A stretch of 64,000 nucleotides of DNA, taken from assembly GCA_015956445.1 (NCBI GenBank), contig WIUZ02000007.1, positions 1,798,001-1,862,000 on the forward strand. Direction: 5' to 3'. Origin of the DNA: Thelephora terrestris. Its lineage: Eukaryota; Basidiomycota; Agaricomycetes; Thelephorales; Thelephoraceae. The position numbers and the translations under genes are program-made. The notes beneath the pieces are model-generated. The model did not search any database. It was not told the origin of the DNA and was given only the letters and a program-made list of their open reading frames with translations. This document shows, one piece after another, positions 38,249-51,066 of this stretch. Position 1 is the stretch's first letter, and each line of letters opens with the position of its first letter.

Positions 38249-41200
38249 CAGTAGTCCTTATTAAAAACATTAATGTTTTAGGAGTTTTTGTCGCAAATTT
38301 GAATGATTTTTCTCATGAGTTTTTGAATGGCCTGAGGGGGGATATTTTACTCATAAAGTTTTAATGGAAATTATGGGGGGGACTGGGACCCAGCTTACTG
38401 GGCACTGGTGCTCCCAATTAGGCAGGTGCCGACAGTGTGGGTGGCCCGGGAGAGTGGATTGCTTATATAATAAAAATTAAAAAATTCAGGGAAATTCCAG
38501 AAAATTCCAGAAAAATTCCAAAAATTATTAGAAAATTCCCACGGGTGTCAGGGAGGGCAGAAAATGAAAAATGGACTGTGGGAATTTCCGATCAAAATTT
38601 CCCAAAAAGGAAATTTTTGATGGCTTACATAAGCAACTCAAAAATGATTTTGATATTGAATTTCCTTTTTGGGAAATTTTGATGGCTGACATAAGTAGGT
38701 CATGTGACTGAAAAAAGTGGGTGTTGCTTATGTAATCAGGTCATGTGACCGACCAAAAAAGGAAAGTTTTGATGGCTTACATAAGCGTCTCAAAAATGCT
38801 TTTGGAGGGGTCTTTCCTAAAAAGGAAATTCCTTTTTAGGAAATATTTGATGGATTACCAAAAAAGGAAATTTGATGGCTTACATAAGCAGCTCAAAAAT
38901 GCTTTTTGCAAAAATTACCAAAAAAGGAAATTTCCATTTTAGGAAAGAGTTTCCAAAAAAGGAAATTTTGATGGCTTACATAAGCAACTCAAAAATGATT
39001 CTGGCAAAAATTACCAAAAAAGGAAATTTTTTAAAAAGGAAATTATATGCTAGAAAATTCGGAAAAATGCCAGAAAAATCCTAAAAAATACTGAAAAAAT
39101 TCCCACACGTCTAGAAAGTGCCCAAAATGGTAAATTATTCCCAGAAATATTCAAAAAATTGTTTTTCTGGCTGGAAAAATCAGGAAAAAATTCCAAAAAA
39201 ATTCCAAAAATTCCAGAGTATGGATAAATATTTTATAAAAATTATTTCAATTTTTTTGGTCCATTGAATAGTCCATAATTTCAATATTAATATATTTTTT
39301 GCCCAAAAAATTCAAAAAAATCCCAAAAAAATAGATAAAAATAGGAAAATACAAATTTATCTGTAATATTCATTATATCATAAAGTACAGACCAGTTTGT
39401 GGTCATAAACTAGCCCTAAACCTAGTCCTGGACCTAACCTAACCTAACCTAGCCTAACTCTAACCCTAACCTAGACCTAAACCTACACCTAACCTAAACC
39501 TAAACCTAACCTAACCTAACCTAACCTAACCTAACCTAACCCTGACTTAACCTAACCTAACCTAACCTAAACCTAACCTAACCTAACCTAACCTAACCTA
39601 ACCTAACCTAACCTAACCTAACCCCAAACCTAACCTGCCCTAAACCCAGCCTGCCCCAAACCTATCCTGACACCAAACCTAAACCTAAACCTAAACCTAA
39701 ACCTAACCTGCCCTAAACCTAACTCTGACCTGGCCTAGTTCAGCCTTATCTTATCTTATCTTATCTTATCTTATCTTATCTTATCTGTCTTATTCTGTCT
39801 TACCTACCCTAGACCCAACCTAACCTGACATAGTCAACTTAACCTGGTCCACCACAGATCATCCAACCTAACCTAAAGTGGTCTACCTGACCTAGACTGA
39901 TGCAACTTGAGTTTATCTCTTCTAATCAGCTGTTATCTTATCTGGCCTTAATCTAAATACCGTAGCTAACCAACATCTAACCCAACCTCACCTGGCTCAC
40001 CAGCAAGTAGCTGGGCTACAGGAACACACCGTGAGCTGCACCATCCCATATCCTGTATCCAACTGTCACTCAAACACAAGAACTGTGGTGGACCTACAAG
40101 TTAGTGGACCCATAAGCCCACAGACCCACAAGTATAGGCTGTTCATCCAGTGGAAACATCTGTTATCCATCCTCACCCACGCACCACCCTCACTCTGTGT
40201 TCTGTGCCAGACTGCAACTTCACCACAGCTCATGTTCAGCCACCTGGCTGAACCTGCAAGTCAGGGTGATAGACTACTGGTTATAGATCCATGGATTTGT
40301 AGACCTGATTGTACATGGGTTTAGCTAGGTGGCTGAACATGAGCTGTGGTGAAGTTGCAGTCTGGCACAGAACACAGAGTGAGGGTGGTGCGTGGGTGAG
40401 GATGGATAACAGATGTTTCCACTGGATGAACAGCCTATACTTGTGGGTCTGTGGGCTTATGGGTCCACTAACTTGTAGGTCCACCACAGTTCTTGTGTTT
40501 GAGTGACAGTTGGATACAGGATATGGGATGGTGCAGCTCACGGTGTGTTCCTGTAGCCCAGCTACTTGCTGGTGAGCCAGGTGAGGTTGGGTTAGATGTT
40601 GGTTAGCTACGGTATTTAGATTAAGGCCAGATAAGATAACAGCTGATTAGAAGAGATAAACTCAAGTTGCATCAGTCTAGGTCAGGTAGACCACTTTAGG
40701 TTAGGTTGGATGATCTGTGGTGGACCAGGTTAAGTTGACTATGTCAGGTTAGGTTGGGTCTAGGGTAGGTAAGACAGAATAAGACAGATAAGATAAGATA
40801 AGATAAGATAAGATAAGATAAGATAAGGCTGAACTAGGCCAGGTCAGAGTTAGGTTTAGGGCAGGTTAGGTTTAGGTTTAGGTTTAGGTTTAGGTTTGGT
40901 GTCAGGATAGGTTTGGGGCAGGCTGGGTTTAGGGCAGGTTAGGTTTGGGGTTAGGTTAGGTTAGGTTAGGTTAGGTTAGGTTAGGTTAGGTTAGGTTAGG
41001 TTTAGGTTAGGTTAGGTTAGGTTAAGTCAGGGTTAGGTTAGGTTAGGTTAGGTTAGGTTAGGTTAGGTTTAGGTTTAGGTTAGGTGTAGGTTTAGGTCTA
41101 GGTTAGGGTTAGAGTTAGGCTAGGTTAGGTTAGGTTAGGTCCAGGACTAGGTTTAGGGCTAGTTTATGACCACAAACTGGTCTGTACTTTATGATATAAT

Positions 41201-42323
41201 GAATATTACAGATAAATTTGTATTTTCCTATTTTTATCTATTTTTTTGGGATTTTTTTGAATTTTTTGGGCAAAAAATATATTAATATTGAAATTATGGA
41301 CTATTCAATGGACCAAAAAAATTGAAATAATTTTTATAAAATATTTATCCATACTCTGGAATTTTTGGAATTTTTTTGGAATTTTTTCCTGATTTTTCCA
41401 GCCAGAAAAACAATTTTTTGAATATTTCTGGGAATAATTTACCATTTTGGGCACTTTCTAGACGTGTGGGAATTTTTTCAGTATTTTTTAGGATTTTTCT
41501 GGCATTTTTCCGAATTTTCTAGCATATAATTTCCTTTTTAAAAAATTTCCTTTTTTGGTAATTTTTGCCAGAATCATTTTTGAGTTGCTTATGTAAGCCA
41601 TCAAAATTTCCTTTTTTGGAAACTCTTTCCTAAAATGGAAATTTCCTTTTTTGGTAATTTTTGCAAAAAGCATTTTTGAGCTGCTTATGTAAGCCATCAA
41701 ATTTCCTTTTTTGGTAATCCATCAAATATTTCCTAAAAAGGAATTTCCTTTTTAGGAAAGACCCCTCCAAAAGCATTTTTGAGACGCTTATGTAAGCCAT
41801 CAAAACTTTCCTTTTTTGGTCGGTCACATGACCTGATTACATAAGCAACACCCACTTTTTTCAGTCACATGACCTACTTATGTCAGCCATCAAAATTTCC
41901 CAAAAAGGAAATTCAATATCAAAATCATTTTTGAGTTGCTTATGTAAGCCATCAAAAATTTCCTTTTTGGGAAATTTTGATCGGAAATTCCCACAGTCCA
42001 TTTTTCATTTTCTGCCCTCCCTGACACCCGTGGGAATTTTCTAATAATTTTTGGAATTTTTCTGGAATTTTCTGGAATTTCCCTGAATTTTTTAATTTTT
42101 ATTATATAAGCAATCCACTCTCCCGGGCCACCCACACTGTCGGCACCTGCCTAATTGGGAGCACCAGTGCCCAGTAAGCTGGGTCCCAGTCCCCCCCATA
42201 ATTTCCATTAAAACTTTATGAGTAAAATATCCCCCCTCAGGCCATTCAAAAACTCATGAGAAAAATCATTCAAATTTGCGACAAAAACTCCTAAAACATT
42301 AATGTTTTTAATAAGGACTACTG
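38249..42323. mobile_element. Giant palindrome P2 (4075 bp foldback element)
   Basis: Ends CAGTAGTCCTTATTAAAAAC and its exact complement. Arms of about 2 kb around a centre near 40260-40330; open frames in the two arms translate identically, so the arms are essentially identical. Content resembles P1: GGCAGGTGCCGA near the ends, blocks of AAAGGAAATTTTGATGGC followed by TTACATAAGC, TTATC runs and long CCTAA arrays (39430-39620, mirrored at 40920-41130). No target duplication is evident. Non-coding. Confidence 0.8.
39430..39620 (+). repeat. CCTAA array (left arm of P2)
   Basis: Nearly uninterrupted (CCTAA)n from about 39500 to 39620, mirrored as (TTAGG)n at 40940-41090 in the other arm. Confidence 0.8.
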
Positions 42324-43527
42324 CTACGCCCTTCACGAACTTCACGATTCCCGCTCTCTCGTGACGTTTGCCTTGTTATGTTTTGTTCTCCCCTCTTCGT
42401 GTTCTACCTTCAACCACTCTCTCTACCTACTATATAAGTGTCAGTAGACAGTCCTGGTTCGAATAACGAAGTGCAGTTCCCCCTTTCCCTCTGAAGTTCA
42501 ACTCAGCCTTGCGCTGTCTAAAGCCTCCAACACTCTTCGTTCCTCGCGACCAAGTTCTCTTTGAGTGCAGTGCTCGAAGAACCCTCTAGCTTTTCTCTTT
42601 CCTCGTCTCGACTTCTCTCGACGTGAAGCGCAGTGCTCAGCTCTTAGCTCTTCGTGGCGAACGCAGTGTTCACCACTTCTACTAGTTTCTTCTCGTCTCA
42701 GGTACCATCTCGTTCTCTCGTCTCGCGCTGATAGCTTCTTTCTTAGCCACCTATCCCGCCGCAACCCTCTTCGTCGCAACGCTTGTCTATTGAGACTCTA
42801 CTCTATCGCTACCACTTCCTGTTGAACCGAAGGTCTGTGCCCGGCAACGGGTCAACCGGCTCCACCGCTTCGTGCGAGAGCCGATGCCGGAGAGCGCTGA
42901 ATAAGTGACCCGAAGGGACGGTGTCACATCAGTGACCCGATCGATCGGTATGACGCGCGCGTGCCTTAAGCCGCCGCACGGACCATGCATCAGTCACAAT
43001 GTATAGATGTGACGTTAATAGAGTAGATAGTATATATACCCCTCATGTGTCCATAGATCAATCAATCACTTCTCTCTCTCTCTCCCCCACTTGCACTACT
43101 ATATCTTTCCCTCTCAGGTAAGAACTAGAGTACGCCATGTAGTAGTATAGAATATACTCTACCTGCTCAACAGGTTATGAGCCCGGGCTACGCCCTGTGT
43201 TCCAAGCTGCGCCTCTGTGGCTGCGCTGTGAACAGGCTCTAATCTTACCTTAGTGCGCCCTCTGTGGCTGCCACTGCGCTATCCACTGCGCAGGAAGGGG
43301 ACTTAGAACAAAAAGTCAAAACCCCAAAAGGGGATGAAACAGTGATTGGCTAAGCTGAGCACAACACACATTCATAGACCCCACAAGGGGAGGGTAGTCG
43401 ATTAACATCTGCCGACGGTGTGGACTGAGGCAACATGCAATAAACCTCTCACTAAAGTAATCCTTAAAAGGGAAAGACTAATTCTTCCCTCTTTCATTGC
43501 ACTTGGCATAGAAGCGTTCATTAACTA
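42324..43527 (+). other. Probable Copia LTR/leader and flanking sequence
   Basis: Region upstream of the Copia gag. A TATA-like AGTATATATACCCC lies near 43030 and a CT-rich initiator-like tract at 43070-43120. An additional TATA-like CTATATAAGTG lies near 42430. The LTR ends could not be fixed because no second LTR survives in the window. ORFs here (for example 42498-42779) are not supported. Confidence 0.45.
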
Positions 43528-46500
43528 ATGACTCTTAATTTGGGCGTAGGCACTTCCACCCCCCAAAACCAAAGAAACATGTCGTCTCAGCTTACCTCTC
43601 TCGTCCCCGTCCTCGAAGGCCCCAACTATCAGCGATGGGCTCCTGCCATCAGAAGCTTCTTGATGGCACAAGGACAGTGGAGACTGATGAAGAAGGGAAA
43701 GCCTACCAAAACGGTACGACCATACATAGCAGCTGTTCCTGCCACCGATGATGCTGAAGAAATTCCGGCGCAGGAGGGCGGCGAAGACGTTGACGAAGAC
43801 GCGCTCGAAGCGTGGGAGGAGAACAACTCCAAAGCCCTAGGAAATGTATTCCTGAGGCTAAGTCCTGACATCCAGGCAAAACACAAGTCCGAAGAGGATG
43901 CTTGGGCTTTGTACCAGGCAATCGATGCGGAGTATGGGAAGCCCGGTGTAATGGGGATCTATTCGGAGTTCAAAAACGCTCTGGACATACAGATCCCTGG
44001 AAATGCGGACCCCATTCCGGCGATAGACAAAATCATGGCCCATTTTGGTCGACTTGCTGAAGCAAATGCAGCAATCCCAGATTTCATCAAGGCCATGATG
44101 ATACTCTCCCGGATGCCTCCTGCCTATAATTACCTTGCCCAGATCCTCTGCCAGGCCGACGATATCGGTAAAGTCAATATCAATGAGCTAAGGAAAATGG
44201 TCAAATTGGCCTGGGAGCAGAAGTCCAGCTCCCGTCGCTCCGGACAACAAGCACAGAAGTTGTCCAACGTACAGCGCGCCCCTGGGAACCCAAATCCAGC
44301 AGCAACAGCAGCAGCACGACGGGAGCCAGCCCCAGGGCCAAGGCCGAGGACAAAACCGTCGAGGACAAAGAGGAGGTCGAGGAAGATTCCAGCAACAGAC
44401 TCAGCAAACTGACGAGTCCCAAATGCCACCTCCCCCTCCACAACCTCCGGTTCCCTCCAGCTCTACCATCTCGGTCTCGGATTATGGCTTTGCCTCCATG
44501 GCGGCTTTTCCCATACGCCATTCCCCCATCCATCGTCAAGGCACAGGGGTCCCTTCCTTCTACCCCTCCGTACAGGAGGCTAGGGACCTTGCAACGCGCA
44601 TAAGCGTAAAGCCTTCGATTGAGACCCTCAAAAGGCTGGAGCGCTCCTATGAGCAGACAGTTGATCCTCGCCCCCGCAAAAAGGCGTGTACCCCGCCAGG
44701 CGAGGATGAAGTAAGCCTAGGATGGTCGGATGATGAGATGGATGTTCTCTCCCCTGCGTCAGTTGCCGGACCGTCTGGCCTTGGCGGAAGGTATGAAACA
44801 AATTTAGTGTTGAGTAACGAAACTAACGACTCCACAGCACCTGAAGATATACATAGTTCTTCAGTAGTTGCTTCCAAATATATTTGCTTTACCTTGTCTG
44901 CCCCGAGTGAAACTGAGGCTGTGTGGATGCTCGATTCTGGAGCATCCCGGCACTTTACTTTTGACATAAACGACTTCGTGGAGTACGAGGCTATTGAGTC
45001 CATTCCTTTGAGAACAGCGACCACCTTCACGACGATTATTGGTAAAGGAACAGTGATCCTCTACATAAACGAAAAGGCCGTTCGACTAAATCCTGTCTAT
45101 CATGTCCCAAACATCTCCCATAGGCTGCTGTCCCTTGGTCAGTTCCTCAAAAGCGGACTCTTCTCGAGGGGGAGTGCTCGCGAAATCTCACTCTATGAGG
45201 AAGAAACAGAGTTTCTTACCTTCCACCCTCGAACCGAGGATGACAGTATTTACGTCATTAGAACTCTCCTCGGAGCGCAACTTACTGCTGCTACAATTGA
45301 GACCATTTATAGTGCTGATTTTGAAATCATGCACCGCCGACTGGCTCACCCCTCAAAGGAGGTGATCCAAAAGGCTGGGAAACATGTCAAGGATTTTCCT
45401 CATGTCGAAATCCCGAAAGAGCACCTCTGCACTGGATGTGCGCAAGGAAAGATGACAAACAAACCCTTTCCCCCATCCAACACCAGAGCAAGCGCTCCCT
45501 TCGAGCTGATCCATTCGGATCTCAAGACCTTTCCCATCGAATCCTACCGCAAATACAAGTACTCAATCGTTTTTTATGACGACCACACCTCACACGCCTG
45601 GACCATGAATTTGCGCACTAAGGACGCTGCACTTGTGGCTACCAGACACTTCCTGGCTATGGTTGAAACCAAGTACCAGAAGAGAGTACGTCGATGGATG
45701 TCCGATGCCGGAGGGGAGTACACATCCCTAACATTTACGACGATGCTCAAGGAAAAGGGGATTGAGATCCTCCAATCTATTCCGCATGCACACCAACAAA
45801 ACGGTCACGCGGAAAGGATCATTCAAACATTAATGGATAAGGCGGAATCCATGAGATTACAGGCTTGCCTCCCTCAGTCTTGGTGGGAATTTGCCCTTGA
45901 CCACGCAACTCACGTTTACAATTGAACGCCGAACCGTCGCCTAAATTGGCAGACTCCATTCCAACTATTAAATGGAAGTAAGCCTTCAATTGATCATCTT
46001 CGGGTCTTCGGCTGCGGAGCCTACGTCTTCATCCCGGAAGAAGTACGGATAAACAAACTCGCGCCCCGATCAGAATTGATGACCTACCTGGGTACTCACC
46101 CAGGAGGAAAAGGATGGATCTTTATGCGCAGACCTAACAATATCATTTTCTCCGCTGCTCAGGCCACCTTCGATGAGTTGCACTTTCCAAAGTGCCCAAC
46201 TGCCAGTGTACGGCGGAACACACGGCTGCAATCTACTGCGCCACCTCTACCCAGTCATCACTGTCACAAAGACGGTGACTGCCAGTGTCCCCTTCCAGGA
46301 GGACAAGAGGAAGATGACGCAGCACCCTCAACGCGTCCCAAGCCTACCCCCAAGCCTTCCTCAAAAGGCAAGGAACGTGCTGTTGAGCCCGTACCACGGC
46401 CACAAACGCCGGTACAATCTAGAGCGCCCAGTCCGGAGCCGCCGAGATCGCCTACACCCAGCTCTAGCTCTGATTCCGGCCCTGAGGATGCACCACCCGC

Positions 46501-48132
46501 CCCGCCAACGATTATGCCTCCGTCACCTGTTAAGACTCGGAGGCCTCAACGTGAGCGGAAAGTACCGGCCAAGCCTGGCAATGTTTACGGTAGTAAGCAT
46601 CCGGTAGAGATAATTAAGTCTACCCGACGTATGAAGGATTGGAAGAAGGTTGTTGGAGATTTTTCCGTAGCACCTAGGCGCGGGCGAAGTTCAGGAGCAG
46701 TTCCCGGACCTAGCGCGCAGCCACTTCCTGAGAGAGAATCCTCCGCTGAGGAAGAGACTGAAGCGGCGTCAGAGTCCGAAGGTGAGGTTGAAAAATCCGT
46801 TGAACCATCCAGATTCACCACCCCTGAGGAAGACACTGACACCCTTCTAGCTAGGCTATGCCGGGAAGGGGGAGTAGAACTCCAAAACCTCTTAATTTCG
46901 AAAGCCGTCTCACCAACCGCCAACGAAAAAACTCCAAAAGAATGGAAATACCGAGACATCGCCACACTACCACAGGCAGAGCTCGAGGAATGGAGGACAG
47001 CCTGCAACGAAGAGTTGGAAGCTCTTCGCAGGCGCAAAGTATACGACCTGGTAGAGCGCCCTTGAGGCCGCAAGGTTATCAAAAACCGCTGGGTATTCTA
47101 CCAGAAACCAGATGGTCGCAAGAAAGCCCACTTAGTAGCAAAAGGCTTCTCACAGGTTGAGGGAATGGACTACGATGCCGTATTCTCCCCCGTTGTCCGA
47201 TTCGAGACAGTGCGCCTAATATTTGCAATGGCCGCCCTCGGAGGATGGGTCCTCAAAGGACTTGACGTTCAAAACGCGTACCTATACGGCGAACTCAATG
47301 AGGAAATATACATGGAACAACCAGAGGGATTCGTAGCTCCAGGAAAAGAGACTCATGTTCTCCGCTTAAAGCGTGCCCTCTACGGACTGAAACAAGCCGG
47401 GCTCGCATGGTGGCGAGCCCTGAAACGGTCCATGGAAAAGCTTGGATTCAAATCCTTGAGCTCAGATGCTGGGATCTTCATCTACCAGGATAAAGATGGA
47501 AGATTTGTAATTGCGTTAATCTACGTAGACGATGCCATCTTTACCGGACCCCACACAGCGCTTATGGAGCAGCTCAAAGGGGAGTTTATGAAGATATGGG
47601 AAACCAGGGATTTAGGGGACCTAACCGATTTCCTCCGCATGAGGATCACCCGACATGGCAGCAAAATCTCCATAGATCAATGCGCCTACCTTCAAACGGT
47701 CCTTGAGCGATGTGGGATGCAAAATGCTAAAGTCGCAGCAACCCCTCTCCCGGCCGGGTATGTGCCGACTCCGTCGACAGAGGTAGCATGCCCGGAAAGA
47801 TGAAGCAGGTTCCAAACCATAATTGGTTCCTTACTATACCTCATGCTGGGTACCCGACCAGATATCGCCTTTGCGGTTACCAAACTTGCGCAATATGCTG
47901 CAAACCCATCAAAAGAGCACGTTGAGAAAGCGCTGTATATCTGCCGCTATTTAATCGGGACTTCCAAATATCAATTAACCTACGACGGAGATTCACGGGA
48001 AGGTATCTCAGCCTGTACCGACTCAGACTGGGCTTCAGACCCCACTCAGAGACGATCCCAAAGTGGATACTTTGTCCGAATGGCAAAAGGGCTCATCTCA
48101 TGGACCTCAAGAGCGCAGAAAACCATTGCGCT
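43528..48132 (+). pseudogene. Ty1/Copia gag-pol, decayed and 3' truncated
   Basis: Gag (43528-about 44290; LEGPNYQRWAPAIRSFL) is followed by a Q/RG-rich stretch in another frame, showing a one-base shift near 44285. Pol then has protease (WMLDSGASRHF), GAG-pre-integrase (MHRRLAHPSKE, CTGCAQGKM), the integrase core (SDLKTF, DAGGEYTS, HQQNGHAERIIQTLMDKAE), RT (VFSPVVRFETVRLIFA; LDVQNAYLYGEL; IYVDDAIF) and the start of RNase H (CTDSDWASDPTQRRSQSGYF). Stops at 45923-45925, 47063-47065 and 47801-47803 are all TGA where an Arg CGA fits. RNase H stops at KTIAL where TG-D begins (48133). The 3' LTR is absent. Confidence 0.88.
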
Positions 48133-49063
48133 TGTCAGGGCCACTCTTCGCCCTTCAGGTACCAGTGCTGTTGGTGAGTCGCAGCTCCAACCAACAAGAA
48201 ACAATGGGGCAAAGGGGGAACGACTTCCCTATATCCACCCAAAGTCTACGTGATCCAAAACGCGATGGACGAGCGTTCTCCGGTAGGTTGTCCGAATTCA
48301 CAGCAGGAGTGCCGAGCCTCTATCAGGTAAATCCCTATCGTCTTCTGAGGGCAGATACAAGAGCCCGAGGATGGCGCCTCAAACTGACGACTTGATCCAA
48401 AGAGCAGTGCGGAACTCGATGTCATGTCCGAGCTCGCTTCAAACACCGGTTAAGGATCAAGACTGAGTGAGAGAGGAGAGCGAACGGTTCAAGGAGTTAC
48501 TCGATAAGCTCTTCAGTGGCCTACAGCAAATACACCGATGCTGCAAGGAGAAGAGGACTTCCCAAGATATCAAAGATGGGGAGTCCTCAGCTACTCTACT
48601 GGTACCTATATAGAAGAGTGGCCGGGACATAGATAACCCTATCTAATAATAACTCGGAGCAAAGAAGGGCCGAGAGTAAGCATGAACAGTAAGCGGCCCG
48701 GAGTATAGAATTGAAATGATAAAAGAATGACTAATGGGTCAGGGTTCGTGAGAGAATAAGAAGGGGGTCATGACGTCATGTGGGAAAGGAATGACAAAGG
48801 ATAATATCACATGCAAGGACGAACCAATGAGAGGACGACGCGTCAGCTCGTTTGATCGGGACAACAAAGACCGAGTGGGGCTTGAATGTCGAGGGTGAAT
48901 GTATGATGAGTCTGGACCGGGGAAACGGTGGGCCGAGCCAATGGCGAATAGGGCGCGAGCGCTGTCGATGGTCGAATAAAGCGTAGTGCGAACCGGCCGT
49001 TGGATCCATCAAACTCCCTTCTTCCCCGAATCAACAACCTCACCAACCAACTACTCATCCACT

Positions 49064-50743
49064 ATGCCCATGATCTCCGATCGTGTCTTCCGTGCTGAGA
49101 ACAGCACCGCTACCATCGAGTCTGCAGACCCGCGCTCCGTGCAGAACAAGAGTTACTTCCTTCCGAATGCCAACGTGGCGTACCCCAGTTATCGCGAGGT
49201 GCGACGTCACGTGTCGCCGTTTGCTGGCAACAACTGACATCGCATCGTAGATCTTCGCGGTTGCCGCCAAGGTGGATGCCCGACAACTGGAGGCGACGAT
49301 AGCCAAGCCTCCCAACTACTTGACCATAGACGACGAGCTGTGGTACCACAACTTGATTGACCACAAGTTACAAGAGTCTATGCGCGGGGTCACGTTTGAC
49401 ACCGAGCTGCGTATGCCATGGGAGACTCCGGTGGCGTCATCGTTGTGGGGTCTTCTGAAGATGGGGATCTATGACCTGGGAAACGGCGAAGGAAGGTGGC
49501 CAGGGGCGACTCGTTTGCAACATTATACAGCAGCCGTTGGTCATCGCCTTTGGTTCCTTTTGAGGACAGAACAAAAAGCGGTGAGTCGGTCTGTGCATCC
49601 TGCTTGTGGGATAACACTGACAGGCTTGTAGAATGAGCGGCTGAAGCGTGAAGTGAAGGAAGCGAAGGATGATGCCCGTAGGATGTACTCGGAAGCGTTG
49701 GACACGAAGAAGACGCTGCTCCTGATGAATGATACGCTCCGCGTCACGTTTGAGAGCGAGCTGCTGGCGGTGCGCGAAGAACACAACCGGTTGGTCGAGT
49801 CCTTGAAGGAACGGGATGACACCATCCAGCGAGACCTGATCGAGGTCGACCGACGGCTCAACCGTCATAGAAGGGCTCTGAATGAGCTCGACACCAAGGT
49901 TGGTGCGACTTCTCCTGGTCTTCGTCCAAGAGAGCTCATGCCACTCCTAGGTCGATACGTTGGACGACGCTTTGCCATTGCTGGGCACTCGGGTCGAATC
50001 AATGAGCGAGCGGTTGTGTCACTGCCGCACTCGTTCGGTAGCTGCGGTTCGCGACGAGTCCGGGGACGAGTCGATACCGGATCGGATGGCTTCTCCCATA
50101 GGTGGGATGTCGATTGACATATTTGTCTTGTCTACTGACATCCTTTTTAGCTTCCGATGGGTCGTATCGCACACCTGCGCACACCGATGGTGGGGAGGAG
50201 GTTGTCCGCGAGACGTCCGAGGAGACGGCCGTGAATCCGGTTAGCAGTTCTCCCGAGTTGGAGTACGCGGGGGAGAACGAGGTGGCTGTTCCGATTCCGC
50301 CTCCATTGATCTCACCGGTGCATGGGCAACGTTCTACCCGTGCTCGTCGTTGGGTTCCTTATCGTGGAGCACTTCGTCCAGCACACCGTATGCGTCCCAG
50401 TAATCCCAACGTCGTCCGACAGGGTGGAGACATTGAATCCACCGTCCTATTCCGATGCGACGATGCTTCAGTGTCGCGTGGATCGCGGCGAGCTGATTCC
50501 GGTGGAGTCCGTCTACGTGAACGGCTTAACCGACCTTACGCTCTTGTCGGTCCAGCGTGCAGCGGAGGCCGTTCGCCTGGTGGCTCAACTGACCGAGAGA
50601 GTGGAGGGTTGGTCAGTCCAGAGGACTCTGGATCAGACTTTGGTCGATTCAGCGAGGAACTGCCTTCGCGCCGAGGTTCAGTTAGCCATCGCTCATCGTC
50701 TGGAGGAAGCTCGGGTCGTCGAGATGGTCGACGAGGAAGTTGA
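49064..50743 (+). CDS. TG-D coiled-coil protein (491 aa, five exons), intact homologue of the TG-A protein
   Basis: Exons 49064-49198, 49251-49580, 49632-49898, 49951-50101 and 50151-50743 sum to 1476 nt, an open frame of 491 aa. Compared with TG-A: exon 1 (45 vs 44 codons) starts MPMISDRVFRAENSTATIE; exon 2 opens with ATCTT and has LTIDDELWYHNLID and LWGLLKMGIYD; exon 3 opens NERLKREVKEAKDDARR (TG-A VERLEREVKEAKADV); exon 4 has LGTRVESMSERLCHCR (TG-A LTAQVESLQDKTCNC); the last exon has PELEYAGENEVAVP and RPAHRM. Introns 1-3 fall at the same places; intron 4 is extra. Shared features are DDELW, GIYD and C-x-C after the coil. An overlapping frame to 50813 is open at the 3' end, as in TG-A. Function unknown. 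Confidence 0.8.
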
Positions 50744-51066
50744 CGAGAATGCCTCGGAGGGGACGGAGGAGGAGGTTGCCAGTGCTGAGGAGTACTGGCA
50801 GACCAGGTCTTGACGACTAGGGTTTGTACACCTTAGTCCTCGTCCATAGAGTCCGGGCAGATTCAACTCCGTCGGTTTGGTAGTCTTGTGTCTTCGCTGC
50901 GCGCCGCGTGTAATATCATCAGTGTCCTTGTCTGTGTTCCTTGATGACGTGTGAGTCGTGATAAGGGAAGTGGTAAGGTAAGAAAAGGGGTATGGGTAAG
51001 GAAAGTGGGCGAAAGTTGGGTGTGAAAATGGTTTAAAAAAAGGGAATAAAATTCAGCACGCTGACA
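50744..51066 (+). other. 3' noncoding end of TG-D
   Basis: Probable 3' untranslated region and terminus. An overlapping open frame (50322-50813) crosses the stop of the main gene. The A-rich GGTTTAAAAAAAGGG near 51030 resembles the TAAAAAGTTTAAAAATACC block before the TG-A end. Confidence 0.45.

Larger units (their letters stand above)
48133..51066 (+). mobile_element. TG-D element (2934 bp), diverged relative of TG-A
   Basis: Begins TGTCAGGGCCACTCTTCG and ends CAGCACGCTGACA. The first 170 bp share several blocks with TG-A (GGGCCACTCT, CCGGTAGGTTGTCCGA). It carries a five-exon gene homologous to the TG-A gene with matching intron positions. The flanks do not match: the left is Copia RNase H (GCGCT), the right is LINE endonuclease (GTGAT). 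There is therefore no target duplication, and the copy may be a recombinant. Confidence 0.75.

Noticed and set aside
40031-40541. Identical 86-97 codon frames on both strands
   Set aside because: They are the two arms of palindrome P2 and reflect the inverted repeat, not a gene pair.
42498-42825. Opposite-strand frames of 86-93 codons
   Set aside because: Arginine/serine-rich shadow frames in pyrimidine-rich LTR-like DNA with no homology.
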